Assembly (NCBI RefSeq): GCF_029867415.1 | Contig: NC_081180.1 | Coordinates: 238,956,823-239,020,822, forward strand | Reading direction: 5' to 3' | DNA length: 64,000 nt | DNA from: Vicia villosa | Taxonomy: Eukaryota > Streptophyta > Magnoliopsida > Fabales > Fabaceae | Shown here: positions 1 to 10,508 of the stretch, one piece after another | How positions within the stretch are numbered: the first letter of the stretch is position 1 | How the letters are laid out: every line of letters starts with the position of its first letter | The notes under the pieces: generated by a model | Databases searched by the model: none | Told to the model about the DNA's origin: nothing | The model's input: the letters and a program-made list of their open reading frames with translations, nothing else | Position numbers and translations under genes: made by a program

Positions 1-563
1 CACGAATAAGGCTGAGGTATCTTCTGGTTGCCTACGAAAGGCTATTCTGATCCTTCCCTTTAGACTACCTGCCTCTCTATGGCATGGGTCAGTCTTTGGG
101 CGAATGATATCTCGACGACCCTTCAACCTCCAAACGAAAGGCTTCCTGCCCTCTTATGGCAAGGATAGACCCTTTCATTCTGAAAGGCTAAAAAGAGACC
201 TATCATCTGAGTTTAAGGTAATTGCCCCTAATTGCCTTGCCATGCTCTATTTTCTATATTCCTTCTCAAAATTCTTCAAAAGCTGGCTACGCTCATTTAC
301 GAGCTAAAGTCCATTTTTCCTTTTTCATCTACATTTTCTGAAATCAAAGAGCAAAGCAATTAAGAGCCCATGGAAAACCATGGATGCAAAGGGTGCCTTA
401 CACCTTCCCTTTGCATAATTACCCCCCGAACTTAGATTTCTTTAAAAGGTTTTTTCTGTTTCTTTTTGCCTTTCTGATTTAGTTTGGATAAAATAAAAGT
501 CGGTGGCGACTCATGCTTAACCGCGACATTTCGATCGATAAAAAGTCAGTTCACCGTATTACA
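1..563 (+). mobile_element. 3' end of a plus-strand Ogre/Tat-type LTR (partial)
   Basis: The right edge is CA at 562-563, followed at once by ORF1 sequence of the minus-strand Ogre-A, so this is the outer end of an insertion. Two landmarks resemble the LTR at 24113-28743 when that is read from its 3' end: a block containing GGTGGCGACTC near 500-513, and a 'caaagggaaggtgtaaggcaccc'-type block (minus strand) near 390-425. Their order and direction show that this LTR points plus, opposite to Ogre-A. No primer-binding site follows 563, so it is a 3' LTR or a solo LTR. Repeated 'gaaaggct...ctgcc...tatggca' segments lie at 35-190. The rest is outside the window. Confidence 0.75.
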
Positions 564-1633
564 CGTACCCATTGAATGTAAGGATCCAGGGAGATTCAAA
601 GATGTTTTCCTAACAATCTTCTCCCTTTGCTGTGAACAAGACGCCAGGCTTGGACAATTTCCTTCTTCAGCATGTTGCCATGATCATCGATGTTCTTGAA
701 GAACAGACCCTCCAATTGGATGTTACTTGGTATATTTTTCATGGGATAGCCGTATTGACGACGGGCTAAAGCTGGATTGTAACTGATTCCTCCCTTAGTT
801 CCAATAAGGGGTATGTTGGGAAAACTTCTGCAACTGAAGATGATCTTGGTTTCATCGTTGTCAGGACTACACCACTCAATGTCCGTATGAGTGAGGGACA
901 TGATTTTCTGTGACCAGTAAAGGCCATCCCTCATATTCCAGAAAGTTCTAGACTTTGGTAGGTGCGAAACGAACCATTCGTATAACAACGGTACGCAGCA
1001 TGTGATTAATCCTCCTCGCTGCAGGTTTCTTGAATGCACAGAGTGATAAGCATCCGTAAGCAAGGTTGGAACTGGATTTCCAATTAAGAAGATCTTAATT
1101 GCGTTGATATCGACGAAATCGTTAATGTTAGGGAACAAAAACAATCCGTAGATAAGCAAAGCCAAGATTTCCTCAAAAGCGCTCATATCTTGGATGCTGG
1201 CGAAGTACCGAGCTTGATCAAACAGGAATTTGGAAGGCAATCCTTGAATTCCTCCTCTACTCACCATATGAGTTCTGATGTCGACTACGTTCAAAGGAGT
1301 AGTTGCAGCAATGATAATGTCGTCAGGATTCTTTTCCAAACCGGAGTACGGATCTTGCACGTACACGGGTATTCCAATCAGACGAGAGTACTCCTCCAAC
1401 GTAGGCATGAGCTGATAATCTGGAAAGGTGAAGCAGTGATACGTTGGATCGTAAAACTGTACCAAGGTGGGAAGGATCCCATCCACAATGTTGGTATTGA
1501 GCAAAGGTAGAAGTTTTCCATACTTCTCCTTGAAAGCCTGGGGGTTGACCACCAGTTTTCCGAGCTTTCCCAGTTCCTCGACCTGGGGAATCTTGAAGGT
1601 GTATTTCCTAGCTCTCTTTCTTCCGTAATCCAT
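564..1633 (-). pseudogene. Ogre-A ORF1, DUF7745-like protein, interrupted
   Basis: The open frame runs from ATG at 1633 to a TGA at 596-598 (345 codons). It resembles the plant-mobile-domain/DUF7745 proteins of Ogre ORF1, whose function is unknown. Visible landmarks are the N-terminal basic segment RKRARKYTF, 'LLPLLNTNIVDGILPTLVQF', 'HCFTFPDYQLMPTLEEYSRL', the hydrophobic 'LIYGLFLFPNINDFVDINAI' and 'IPLIGTKGGISYNPALARRQ'. After the TGA the frame stays open for eleven more codons, ending in an IQWV-R motif that aligns with the second ORF1 copy near 22340. It is then cut at 563 by the plus-strand LTR. The TGA is therefore a nonsense mutation, and the insertion removed the C-terminal third. Confidence 0.85.
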
Positions 1634-2427
1634 GGTATAGATCCTTAATTCCTTTCTCCGTTTCTCTCTTTCTCTGAAGTTTAAAACGTTCGTTATTTAG
1701 TTTCCTCGAAAAACGACTCGAAAAAGACTCTTTTGTTTTTAGTTGTTATTAATGAATGATGCATGAATGCATGAATGCACACACAAGAGTTTTTAAACAA
1801 ACATGGCGCAGAAGGGTATAGTGGTCATGAAGTCAAAACGCAAACCTCGCCCCAATAGTAAACTAAGGATAAGGATTTTTGTACCTGTAGAACGGGTTCT
1901 AAGGGATCTCAGAGCTTTTGCTCAATCTTAAAGATACGTTGACTGGTATCTATAAGAGAGTTTTCTCTGAGTGTAGTATCTGCGTGACAATTACTTTCGT
2001 AATCACCGCTCTACGTCCTAAAAAAGGCTTTAAGTGGGGTTAATGTGTTTCTAGGTCCTCCTGGTACAAATCAGTCTCGGAATACAGTGGCGCAGTTAAT
2101 CACAACCAGCCAGGAAAATCCCAAGAGTAGAATTGTGAACCAAGATTAGAGGGTCTTCACCGGGAAGACATCCTCCATCCTATCTTATGTTGCACTCAAA
2201 TCCGGGTATAGGATTTCTCACCACAAGGGGGAATCAAGCCCTTTCTCGATACAGAATAAACAAAATGAACAAATATAAATGCAGCAAACACATGATATGA
2301 CACAGAGGTTAGGCAGGACCTCTCTTGTTTGAGGGGGAATTTGGCATCCCTAATTCCTCATTGGGGCTGGACCAGCAACAGGTCAACCATTGGTTTGGAT
2401 GAAAAACCAAGGTTTTTAACACTTATA
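1634..2427 (-). other. Ogre-A 5' leader between PBS and ORF1
   Basis: This is non-coding leader on the minus strand. It holds a 'cttcaccgggaagacat' segment at 2157-2173 that recurs inside the Ogre-A LTR at 4681-4697, so leader and LTR share sequence. The leader of Ogre-B (23382-24088) has similar landmarks, such as 'ctcaccacaagggg' near 2218 and near 23910. Apparent ORFs here, for example 2329-2676, cross the LTR boundary and are not genes. Confidence 0.7.
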
Positions 2428-2445
2428 TCCCCAGCAGAGTCGCCA
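2428..2445 (-). other. Primer-binding site of Ogre-A
   Basis: The minus strand reads TGGCGACTCTGCTGGGGA, six bases after the LTR 3' end at 2452. The identical 18-mer stands in the same place next to the other Ogre LTR (24089-24106). Ogre elements are known to prime from tRNA-Arg, and this sequence fits that type of PBS. Confidence 0.85.
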
Positions 2446-3389
2446 TTTTTCTGTGGTGTCGTTTTTTTTACCTCCCTGTTTCACTTGGGAGGACGGCATG
2501 CTAGACCCTTCACGCGAAATTTGGAAGGAGAATGCGCCCGTGGTGGGATGAATTTTGTTTCAGTTCTTCCTACGATATCACACGAACTTTCTTATTGTCC
2601 TACAAGTAGGAAAGGGAAAAAAAGATCTCAACTAAACCCTAGGAGTTTGCTAAGTGTGGGGATTCACCTAGACTAGAAATTCTGGAGTCCGGGAGGTCGG
2701 TTATACATAGGGAAGAGTTTAAGCACCCTACATATCTGTAGTACTCTACAGGAACCTTCTCTGTGTCTAAATGTGTTTGTGCTGCTAATGATTATTGGGA
2801 AAGTTTCTCCTTTGTATTAGGAGAAGGAATTGAATTGAATAAAAGAAAGACAGACTGACTGACTGACTATTTTTGGTATTTTATTAGCTCGCTGAGATTC
2901 CTTGTGAACCTCATGCCTACATATCCCTAATGGAAGTCAGAGCTTAATGTAGTTCGGGGAACTAATTAATTATTAATTATTTTTGGGTGCCTTGCTTGAA
3001 GCTCAAGGTTGAAGCTTGAATTAAATCTCTGTTTACGGTAAAGAGACATGAATTTATCTTTACAGAGAGGTATTTCTACTATTCCACCATAAACATTAAA
3101 AGAGTGACAGAATAACTGAATTCATTTCATTCAAGAGGGGGACCTTACTTGTGTATGTGCAAGTATACCAGTCAAATGCCTCTTAAATGAAAGAAAGATG
3201 CTCATCCAAATTAGGGAAAGTTACCACATGTCTGGGTTTTACTGCCAGCTCATGCCTTTCAAAATCCTAAATGGGAGACTTGATTAAAATGAAATGTAAT
3301 GTTTGTTTGTTTGAATGTGGTGAGATAGAGGAAAGATCTCTCTATAGAGATAAGCTATGTCTATCTACTGTATAAAAGATTTGATTTTT

Positions 3390-4480
3390 AACTGGCTTGT
3401 GTGAGGCCCAAGCTTGAGGCTTTTTGATTAATGTATTATTTATTGACTCTGGGAGATGACTCCACTGGGGGTTAATTACAAGGAATCTTTGTATTCTGTA
3501 CAAAGCCCAGAATTGAGGCTGACTCTAGCTAGAAAAAATATTATTTTCTGCCTTGTACAAAGCCCAAGGTTGTGGCTGACTAAGTATGAATGACTCTAAT
3601 AGGGAAAAGATCCTAGATGTTAGGAATCTTTGACACATGAAGTATGGTTTATCTGCCTTGTACAAAGCCCAAGGTTGTGGCTACCTGAATGATGAAGGAC
3701 TCACTGGGGAGACTCTATTATCTGCCTTGCACAATGCCCAAGGTTGAGGCTGACTATTAACAGGGGAGTTTTATTGTTTTGGTGCCTTGTATGAAGCCCA
3801 AGGTTGAGGCTAACTATTTTTGTTGGATTTTGACTCTATTGAAGGATTTATTTATTAAAAGACTGATTTTTTTTTGGAAGCTAACCCTTTCCAGGGATTT
3901 TGTCTCAGCTGGTGAGTTTATCTTTTGAAAAGAATGATTTTTGGAAGCTAACCCTTTCCAGGGGTTTTATTCTTTTAAACAGGTTTTTATTAATTGACTT
4001 TGGAGGCTAACCCTTTCCAGGGGTTTTGTTCTTTTAAACAGATTTTTATTAATTGACTTTGGAGGCTAACCCTTTCCAGGGGTTTTGTTAAAATGATGGC
4101 AGAAAGATTATCTAATGAGACTTCTTGTTTAAAGCCCAAGATGAAGGCTGATACTGACTGAGGATAAACAAAACATGGATCCTAGACTCTGCTAAGGAAG
4201 ATTAATGAAGATAAGGGTGACAGAGACTGTCCATGCCTCTCATTCCAAAAGGTGTACTCAATGTAAAATTGAGACAAACTTAGCTTGTTTAAAGTCTGGC
4301 TTAAATTGGAAGAAACTCACCAGGGTATGTTAAAAGGTGACTAAAGACCTGTTCCTATGTTTATAAGAAACCTGATGGGTCCTTGTATACAAGCTCAAGA
4401 GGAAGCTAGAAATGCTTTTAAGAAGCTTGTGGGTCCTTGTACAAAGCCCAAGAGGAGGCTAATCGAGGGTCATCGAGGGT
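3390..4480. repeat. Diverged short tandem repeats in Ogre-A LTR
   Basis: Units of the form 'ccttgtacaaagcccaaggt' plus 'tgaggct' recur near 3390, 3500, 3551, 3655, 3722, 3783, 4127, 4381 and 4432 at irregular spacing. Between them lies a cleaner 59-bp tandem array beginning 'ggaggctaaccctttccagg', with copies near 3880, 3944, 4000 and 4059. The block looks like the fast-evolving repeated region common in large plant LTRs. Confidence 0.8.
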
Positions 4481-4550
4481 CCTTGTTATAGCACAAGAGA
4501 AAGCTATGTGGTTTTGAACTTATTTTGGCTTTAAGCAAATGGGTAAGAAG

Positions 4551-5022
4551 TTTCACCGGGAATAATTCCTCTTTGGGTGGATGTGTCCTATTTTTTGGAT
4601 TCTAAGGTTTTTGCCAAGATGTTTCACCGGGAATAATTCATCTTGGGGGTTTGAACTACAGATCTCTAATTAGGAAAGAGCCTTCACCGGGAAGACATTC
4701 TCAATCCTAGGTCATATTCCTATAATATATATATATATATAGTTTAACTGTCCTAGGGTTTACACTCAAACGTAGTTCTAATATATATATAAACAGTTCT
4801 ATATTTGACAATAATTTAAATAAAGACTGTAAATTGAAAGCTTGTAAAGTCTAACCTGGATGGAGTGGAGGCCTTTGAAGAAGTATGTACAAAGCCTTAC
4901 CAGTAATTGATGGATAACAGTTGAATATATATATGATAAACAGTTAAGGGTTTTGAAAACAGAAGAAGTGAAGATGGACAAAGGTCACATAGGTATCTGA
5001 AGAGTTTCACCGGGAATAATGC
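4551..5022. repeat. 'TTCACCGGGAATAATTC' repeated motif in Ogre-A LTR
   Basis: Copies occur at 4551, 4622, 4682 (variant GAAGACATTC) and 5005. Weaker copies appear in the Ogre-B LTR near 24851 and 24913, and one lies in the Ogre-A leader near 2157. The motif is conserved across two Ogre subfamilies and in two parts of one element. Its function is unknown. Confidence 0.7.
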
Positions 5023-5604
5023 CCTTCAAATACCAGAAGAATGTTTTGAAAACAGAAAGGAGATTTTGAAAATACAGTTTTTGAAAACAAACTATGAAAA
5101 GAAAAAGGTGTTGGGACTTACACTCTATTAGAGGCCCACTTAAAAATGATTTACTGTTTATGAGAAACAGTTGAAAATGATTGAAATGATATAAGGTTTT
5201 GTTGTTTGAAAACCTTAATCATCCGTTTAATTGGAGACTGAAAACAGTTTTGAACATTGACAAAAGTCAACTTAATTAAGGCAAAGATGAAATATATACC
5301 TAATTAAGACCTAAATAATTAGGGTTTTATCATAAAATTATTCACAAAGTTATTAGGTTAAAACAAAATGAAAATATATATTTTCAAAGTATTTAAGAAA
5401 ACACTTAAAACATACTATTTTAAACCTAATAAGAATATATGAAATAAATAATATTTTTATGATTTTTTTGATTATTCAAAAAATAGATATATTAAATGAC
5501 AAGTGTGTAAAAAATGAAATTAAAATGAATTAATTTGATAGGTTAAATAGTTGTTTAAAGTTGTAAAGAAATCAAATGGAAAAAGTGATAAAAAATATTG
5601 TTTT

Positions 5605-5825
5605 GTCACTACCAAGGCTTGAACCCACGCTCCCATGGTCACAACACAAAACAAAGCCAACTGAGCTACACGCTCAGTGTGACTAAAGAGGGATTCCAAT
5701 TGGTTATATATAAAACACGCGCGTTAAAATGAAAAATTAAAACAAAAGGTCTGAGGGGGGGATCGAACCCCAGACCTGAGGCATGAGAAAGTGAGAGGCG
5801 CTTGTAACCAAGTGAGCTGAACGTT
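5605..5825 (-). other. Two tandem tRNA-like modules in Ogre-A LTR
   Basis: Read on the minus strand, each module has an internal A-box-like and a B-box-like sequence at tRNA-like spacing. Module 1 has TAGCTCAGTTGG (5668-5657), a perfect match to the A-box consensus, and GGGTTCAAGCC (5626-5616). Module 2 has CAGCTCACTTGG (5819-5808), two mismatches from consensus, and GGTTCGATCCC (5769-5759), which matches the B box and can form a T-arm with flanking G and C runs. I could not draw a full cloverleaf or assign an anticodon, so I do not call them functional tRNAs. Equivalent modules sit in the Ogre-B LTR at 25925-26160. Confidence 0.6.
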
Positions 5826-6428
5826 TTAGTCGTTCAAAACACGCTTCCAATTGATTATATTTTAAACTTGCTTCTGAGAATTCAAAAAAACGCGCGCAAA
5901 GCAACTTCAGCTTCAACCTCACGATTTCAATTTCTGGAAATCCTATCTCCCTCAATTCTCAATTAAATTCAAAGATGTAAAGATGGATTTTGCTCGTTTT
6001 TGGACGAGGATCATGATGGTGTCCTTTAATTTCATTTATTCTGAAAAATAAAGATTTGGCTCTGATCAAAGTGTGTTGCAGAGTTGTTGCAACGATCCAG
6101 ATAGCTTCAGTGATCCTCTTGGAAGGTGTTGAGATGCTTAACTTGGACTGAAAGTGCCCAGAACCTCTTGCTCGACCCCAACTGCAACAGCTCCAAGTGA
6201 GAGGTGAAGATGATGATTCCCCACGTACAAAAGTGTTTTAGAGGTTTGGATCACCTCTAAATGACTCCCCTAAGGTGTTTGAATACTTAATTCCAAAGGA
6301 AGAGCTCTGGTTTGAAGAATCCGAGTCTTCTTGCCAAAGAACCTTTGAAAACCTTAAGTATGAAGAAAGAAGAGAGAAAGCAAGAATTCTGTTGCTTTGG
6401 TGTGTTTTTTGAATGAGAAAGACCCCTC

Positions 6429-6436
6429 TTTTTATA
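6429..6436 (-). promoter_or_regulatory. TATA box of Ogre-A LTR
   Basis: The minus strand reads GCCTATAAAAAGAGGGG. It aligns with the TATA region of the Ogre-B LTR (GCCTATAAATAGAGGG), so the two subfamilies share this core promoter. Transcription should start about 30 bp further along the minus strand, placing the tRNA-like modules in the transcribed leader. Confidence 0.7.
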
Positions 6437-7979
6437 GGCAAATGGTTCAGAGCAATTGAACATAGCAAGCTTGCTTAGTGAAGTGAGTTTGGTTTCTTAG
6501 CCATGAAGAAATTTTGAAAATATCCCAAATGCAATGATGCATTTTCGGGCTAGCTTCCCCAACCATTGATCTTGTATGATCTTAGGGAACATTTCTGATG
6601 CAGAGGAGAGTTCTAATTGGCTTAGAGCAAGATTCCTTGATGATTCACCATTTGCCATAAATTCAAAAATGCAATCATTACATAATCACATGCCTTTGTT
6701 TTGGGAATCTTCTCCAATCCTTATGCAATGATGGAAATTGATGTATGGCATGCTTGCATATGTATTAGAGGTCGTGTATCATCACTTAGTGAAGCTAATT
6801 GCACAAAATTGCAAAGTTCCAATTTGTACATGACCTATAATTTCACCTTATGAGGCCAACTTTGAACAAGCATAACTCCTAGCTCAAAATGAATTTGGAG
6901 AAGGTTGAGCACAATTTGGAAAGCCCTAAACATCTACTTCAAATCATTAGTTTGGGGTTTCTTCAGAATCATTTGGGAAAATTGTGAAAAATGAGCCCAA
7001 AGTTGGATGAAAACTAGGTTAAAAACACTTAGAAATTTTTTTATGTTTTTATAACCTAAAGCTTGAAAATTCCAAATCTCTTAAATGGTTGATCTTTTGA
7101 AAAAATTTCCTTTGTAAGATGTTGTTTTATTTTGCAAGATCTACAACTTTCATGTTGGAAGTTTTTTGAGTTGTGTAGGTGAAATTTTGAGTTCCCACAA
7201 TACCCTCAAAAACCCTAATTCCCAACTTTTCGCTCCTTGATGATTCTTCTTGAATTTCTTTGGTCAAATGACTTTAATATCCATATATTGATGATATTGA
7301 TCTTTGAAAGTCATGGTTTGACCAAAAATCTTAAAAGTCAACGGTGATCCCATACAGTTGACTTTTTCCAAATAAAGTGAGATTTTGGACTTTTGTGTGG
7401 AATTAAGATCTTCTCCTCAAATGAGTGATGTAAATGGGTTATATTGAGGTAGTAGAGGTTCTTGAATCATGTCTTGAGTTTTGGATCCATGCCCTGATTA
7501 AAAGTCAACTATCCAGATGAATTAGGTTAAAAACCCTAATTGTCGACCAGATGAAATTGGTGACTGTGGATCTTGAATTGAGGTGTGATGTCCAGTGGAT
7601 CTTATTGTATGGATCATTTGAAGATGATTGAAGTCTTTAATAGATGTCCTGGAGCTTTTTAGGGTTTCCCAAAGGTGATCCCTGATTTCAGTCCTTGATA
7701 GGCTCAAAAACCCTAGTCTGGTGACCTGAGTAAACCTGTACTCAGATGACTGGGTGTCTAATCAATCATAGGTGAATATAAAAGTGAAGCTTTTGAGTCC
7801 TATGATTGTGTTAGAGACCAATCCTTCTATTGATTGATCCTTTGCCTGAGTTTTCTTGTCTTTGAACATCCTTGATTAAATGCCAAATGAAGAAGTGACT
7901 GCTCTGGGTACTTGCTTTGACCTGATGAAAATCCTGAAGATATGTCATCTCAGGGGGGGTCAAAAATTAGGGTATGACA

Positions 7980-9686
7980 GGAGTATACCAGCAGATCAGC
8001 TTCTTTTTGATCCAAAAATTGAAAGAACTGCAAGGAGACTGAACAGCAAAACCAAGAGAAGAAGGAAATTAGCCAAAGAACGAAGACTAGCCCAAGAAGC
8101 AACTACTTCATCAACACCACAAGTTATAGAAGAAGAGATGGCGGGGAATGGCGATCCACCACCACCACCATATCCGAGACCACCATGTGCTAACAGTCCA
8201 AGAAGAACAACCCAGTTTGCAAGAAACGACAAGAACGCCAGAAATTCTGAGATGAAGACTGGCATTCTTCAGTTACTTTATGCTAGTCCTTTTGCAGGAC
8301 TTGATCATGAGGACCCATATACACACTTGACAAAGTTCTATGAAATTTCCGGAGCAGTCGGAGCCCCTGAAAGAGAGGAAGAGCAGGTGTTTAAGAGATT
8401 ATTCCCTCACTCCTTGATTCGCAAAGCAAAGGATTGGTACCTTGATCAACCCACTCAAACCATGACAAATTGGAATGAGTTAGAAGAAAAGTTTCTTGAT
8501 AGGTTCTTTCCTCAGTCACGGTTGCTTGAAGCAAAAACAACAATTTCAGTGTTCTCTCAAGGTGTGAATGAAACTCTCAATGATTCATGGGAAAGGTATA
8601 AGTCAATGTTGAGAAAATTCCCTAGTCATGGATTTGATGAACTCACTCAGATTCACATTTTTCGTAATGGCTTACAACCACAACCGAAGCTTTTGTTAGA
8701 TGCTACTGCTGGAGGTTCCTTGATGGCTTAGACAGCAGAGGAGGCAATTGAAATAATTGAGAAAATGGCCAGAAATGATCATCAGGTGCAACATAACCGA
8801 GGAGTTATTCAAAAGAAACCGGGGCTTATTGAATTAGGAACTAATGATGCAATTCTTGCTCAAAATAAGCTTATTTCTCAACAAGTGGAGGAGCTTACTA
8901 AGCAAATGGCAAGGTTACCTCAACAACTCAAAGAGCTACAAGATCCTAACAAGAATAAACAAGTTTCTTTGTGTGAGCTTTGTAGTGGAGACCACCCTAC
9001 CGGATATTGTCCACCGGTGAATGAAGTAAATTACATGGCAAATCAAAATCAAGGAGGCTATCAACAAAGACAAGCTCCTTACCAAAATCAAGGTGGATAC
9101 CAACAAAGGCCTAATGCACCACAATATGGCCAAGGGTGGAGACAAGATAATTATCAACAAAGACAAAATCCTTTTCAACAACCACCACCTCAAGACAGGC
9201 CTTCAAAGTTGGAGGAGACTCTAAATCAACATGCAAGCATCAATGGCGAATCAAAAGAGTAATGAAGCGGCAATAAAGAATTTAGAGACTCAAGTCGGCC
9301 AACTTGCAAAACAATTAGCCGAGAAGCAAACCGGACCATCATTCACGGCAAACACTCAAACCAATCCTAAGGAGCATTGCAAAGCGGTTGTAACTAGGAG
9401 TGGGAGAGTGCTTGAAAGTGAAGTAGAGAAGGAGGTTGAGGAGGAGGAAGTTAGGATAGAAAAGGAGAAAGAGGTAAAAAGTGAAGTAGAACCAAAGAAA
9501 AATGAGGGAGTTCTAGTTGAAAATGAGAGTGAAGAAAAAAGTGAGGTAGAAAAAGAAAAAAATAGAGAGAAAAAGAAAAAGATTCAAGAAGGAAAGAAGA
9601 AAATTATGAGTCCCCCCGTTCGTAATCTACCTTATCCTCATGCTCCCACAAAGAAAGATAATGAGAGGCAATATGCTCGCTTTTAG
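7980..9686 (+). pseudogene. Athila gag (capsid and zinc-knuckle region), broken
   Basis: Athila sequence starts with 'SIPADQLLFDPKIERTARR'. The open frame extends back to 7880, but that part is Ogre LTR. The retrotransposon gag (capsid-like) domain follows, with 'PYTHLTKFYEI', 'LFPHSLIRKAKDWYLDQP' and 'FLDRFFPQSR', then a degenerate zinc knuckle 'CELCSGDHPTGYCP' and Q/N-rich 'NQGGYQQR' repeats. Breaks are a TAG at 8729-8731 where relatives have a sense codon before 'TAEEAIEIIEKMA', a frameshift near 9228 just before 'MQASMANQKSNEAAIKNLE', and a TAG at 9684-9686. The segment around 9420-9600 is strongly acidic and lysine-rich. Confidence 0.87.
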
Positions 9687-10508
9687 GACATATTTCGGCA
9701 ATTGCAAATTAATATCCCTTTTGGGGAAGCTTTGGAGCAAATGCCAAAGTATGCCAAGTTTATGAAGGACATCCTCACAAAGAAAAGAAGTTACACTGAG
9801 CCCGAAACAGTTGTTCTTATTGCTAAGTGTAGCGCAATCATTCAATGTACTTTACCAAGGAAGGAAAGAGATTCGGGAAGAGTCACTTTGCCGGTTACTA
9901 TTGGTGATATTCATGTTGGAAGAGGTTTGGTTGATTTGGGTTCAAGTATCAATTTGATTCCTTTATCCATGGTCAAGAGGTTAGGCATTGTTGATATGAA
10001 AGATACAAGAATGACACTTCAATTAGCGGATAAGTCTACAACGCGCCCTTTTGGAATAGCGGAAGACTTACTTGTGAAAGTTGACAAGTTCTTGTTTCCG
10101 GTTGATTTTGTTGTCATTGATATGGAGGAAGATGTTGATACCTCATTGATATTAGGAAGACCTTTTATGAAGACGGCAAGGATGATGATTGACATTGATG
10201 ATGGTTTGATGAAATTGAGGTTTCAAGATGAGGAAGTGTGTTTTGATCTCTTTAAGGCAATGAAACATCCAAGTGATAGTGGTGATTGTTTTAGAATTGA
10301 TGCTATGGAGGAAGTTATCATGCAAGTTGAAAGTCGAGCTCATGTGTGCAATCCTCTTGAGAAAACATTAACCAAAGTTCTTGATGTTCTCAATGAAGAA
10401 GAAGAAAAAGAGATTGAAGAGTGCTTGCGAGATCTTGATGTTTTTGAAGAGATAATTCCTTTTGAAGCAAAGATGGAAGAGTTGAAAGATGAGCCAAAGG
10501 CGGAATAA
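9687..10508 (+). pseudogene. Athila aspartic protease region
   Basis: This stays in the same frame as the preceding 9231-9686 segment. Residues 'VDLGSSINLIPLSMVKRLG' (about 9930-9985) fit the retropepsin active-site region, with DLG in place of the usual DTG/DSG, as is common in Athila and other plant Ty3/gypsy elements. 'DTSLILGRPFMKTA' further on is the conserved ILGRPF flap-side motif. The region ends in a TAA at 10506-10508 that separates it from the RT in the same frame, so it is a nonsense mutation within one original gag-pol frame. Confidence 0.87.

Larger units (their letters stand above)
564..7979 (-). mobile_element. Ogre-A: 5' part of a minus-strand Ogre (LTR, PBS, leader, ORF1)
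   Basis: Read on the minus strand, the order is LTR (7979 to 2452), a six-base spacer, a PBS, a leader of about 0.8 kb and an ORF1 encoding a DUF7745-like protein. This is the 5' organisation of Ogre elements, whose ORF1 precedes gag-pol. The LTR starts TGTCATACCC at 7979, directly against Athila gag sequence, so Ogre-A inserted into the Athila. The downstream gag-pol and 3' LTR lie beyond the insertion at 563 and outside the window. Confidence 0.88.
2452..7979 (-). repeat. 5' LTR of Ogre-A (5528 bp)
   Basis: On the minus strand the LTR begins TGTCATACCCTAATTTTTGA and ends ...CACCACA, six bases before the PBS. A 5.5-kb LTR is typical of Ogre. It contains a TATA box (6429-6436), paired tRNA-like modules (5616-5819), many diverged short repeats (3390-4500) and four 'ttcaccgggaa' motifs. 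Its outer half matches the LTR at 24113-28743 in several blocks, including 'ccttgaatcat..tttgag..ttgga' near 7470 and near 28360, so the two Ogres belong to related but distinct subfamilies. The left end of the Athila target is not in the window, so the duplication (gagta at 7980-7984 on the visible side) cannot be confirmed. Confidence 0.87.

Noticed and set aside
2329..2676. 115-codon plus-strand ORF
   Set aside because: It spans the Ogre-A leader, PBS and LTR end, has no domain and runs opposite to the element.
5605..5825. Functional tRNA genes
   Set aside because: A and B boxes are visible, but I could not form a full cloverleaf, an acceptor stem or a clear anticodon loop.
7880..7979. 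Apparent ATG and N-terminus of the Athila gag ORF
   Set aside because: These codons are Ogre-A LTR sequence; Athila begins at 7980. The long ORF is a chance fusion across the insertion boundary.
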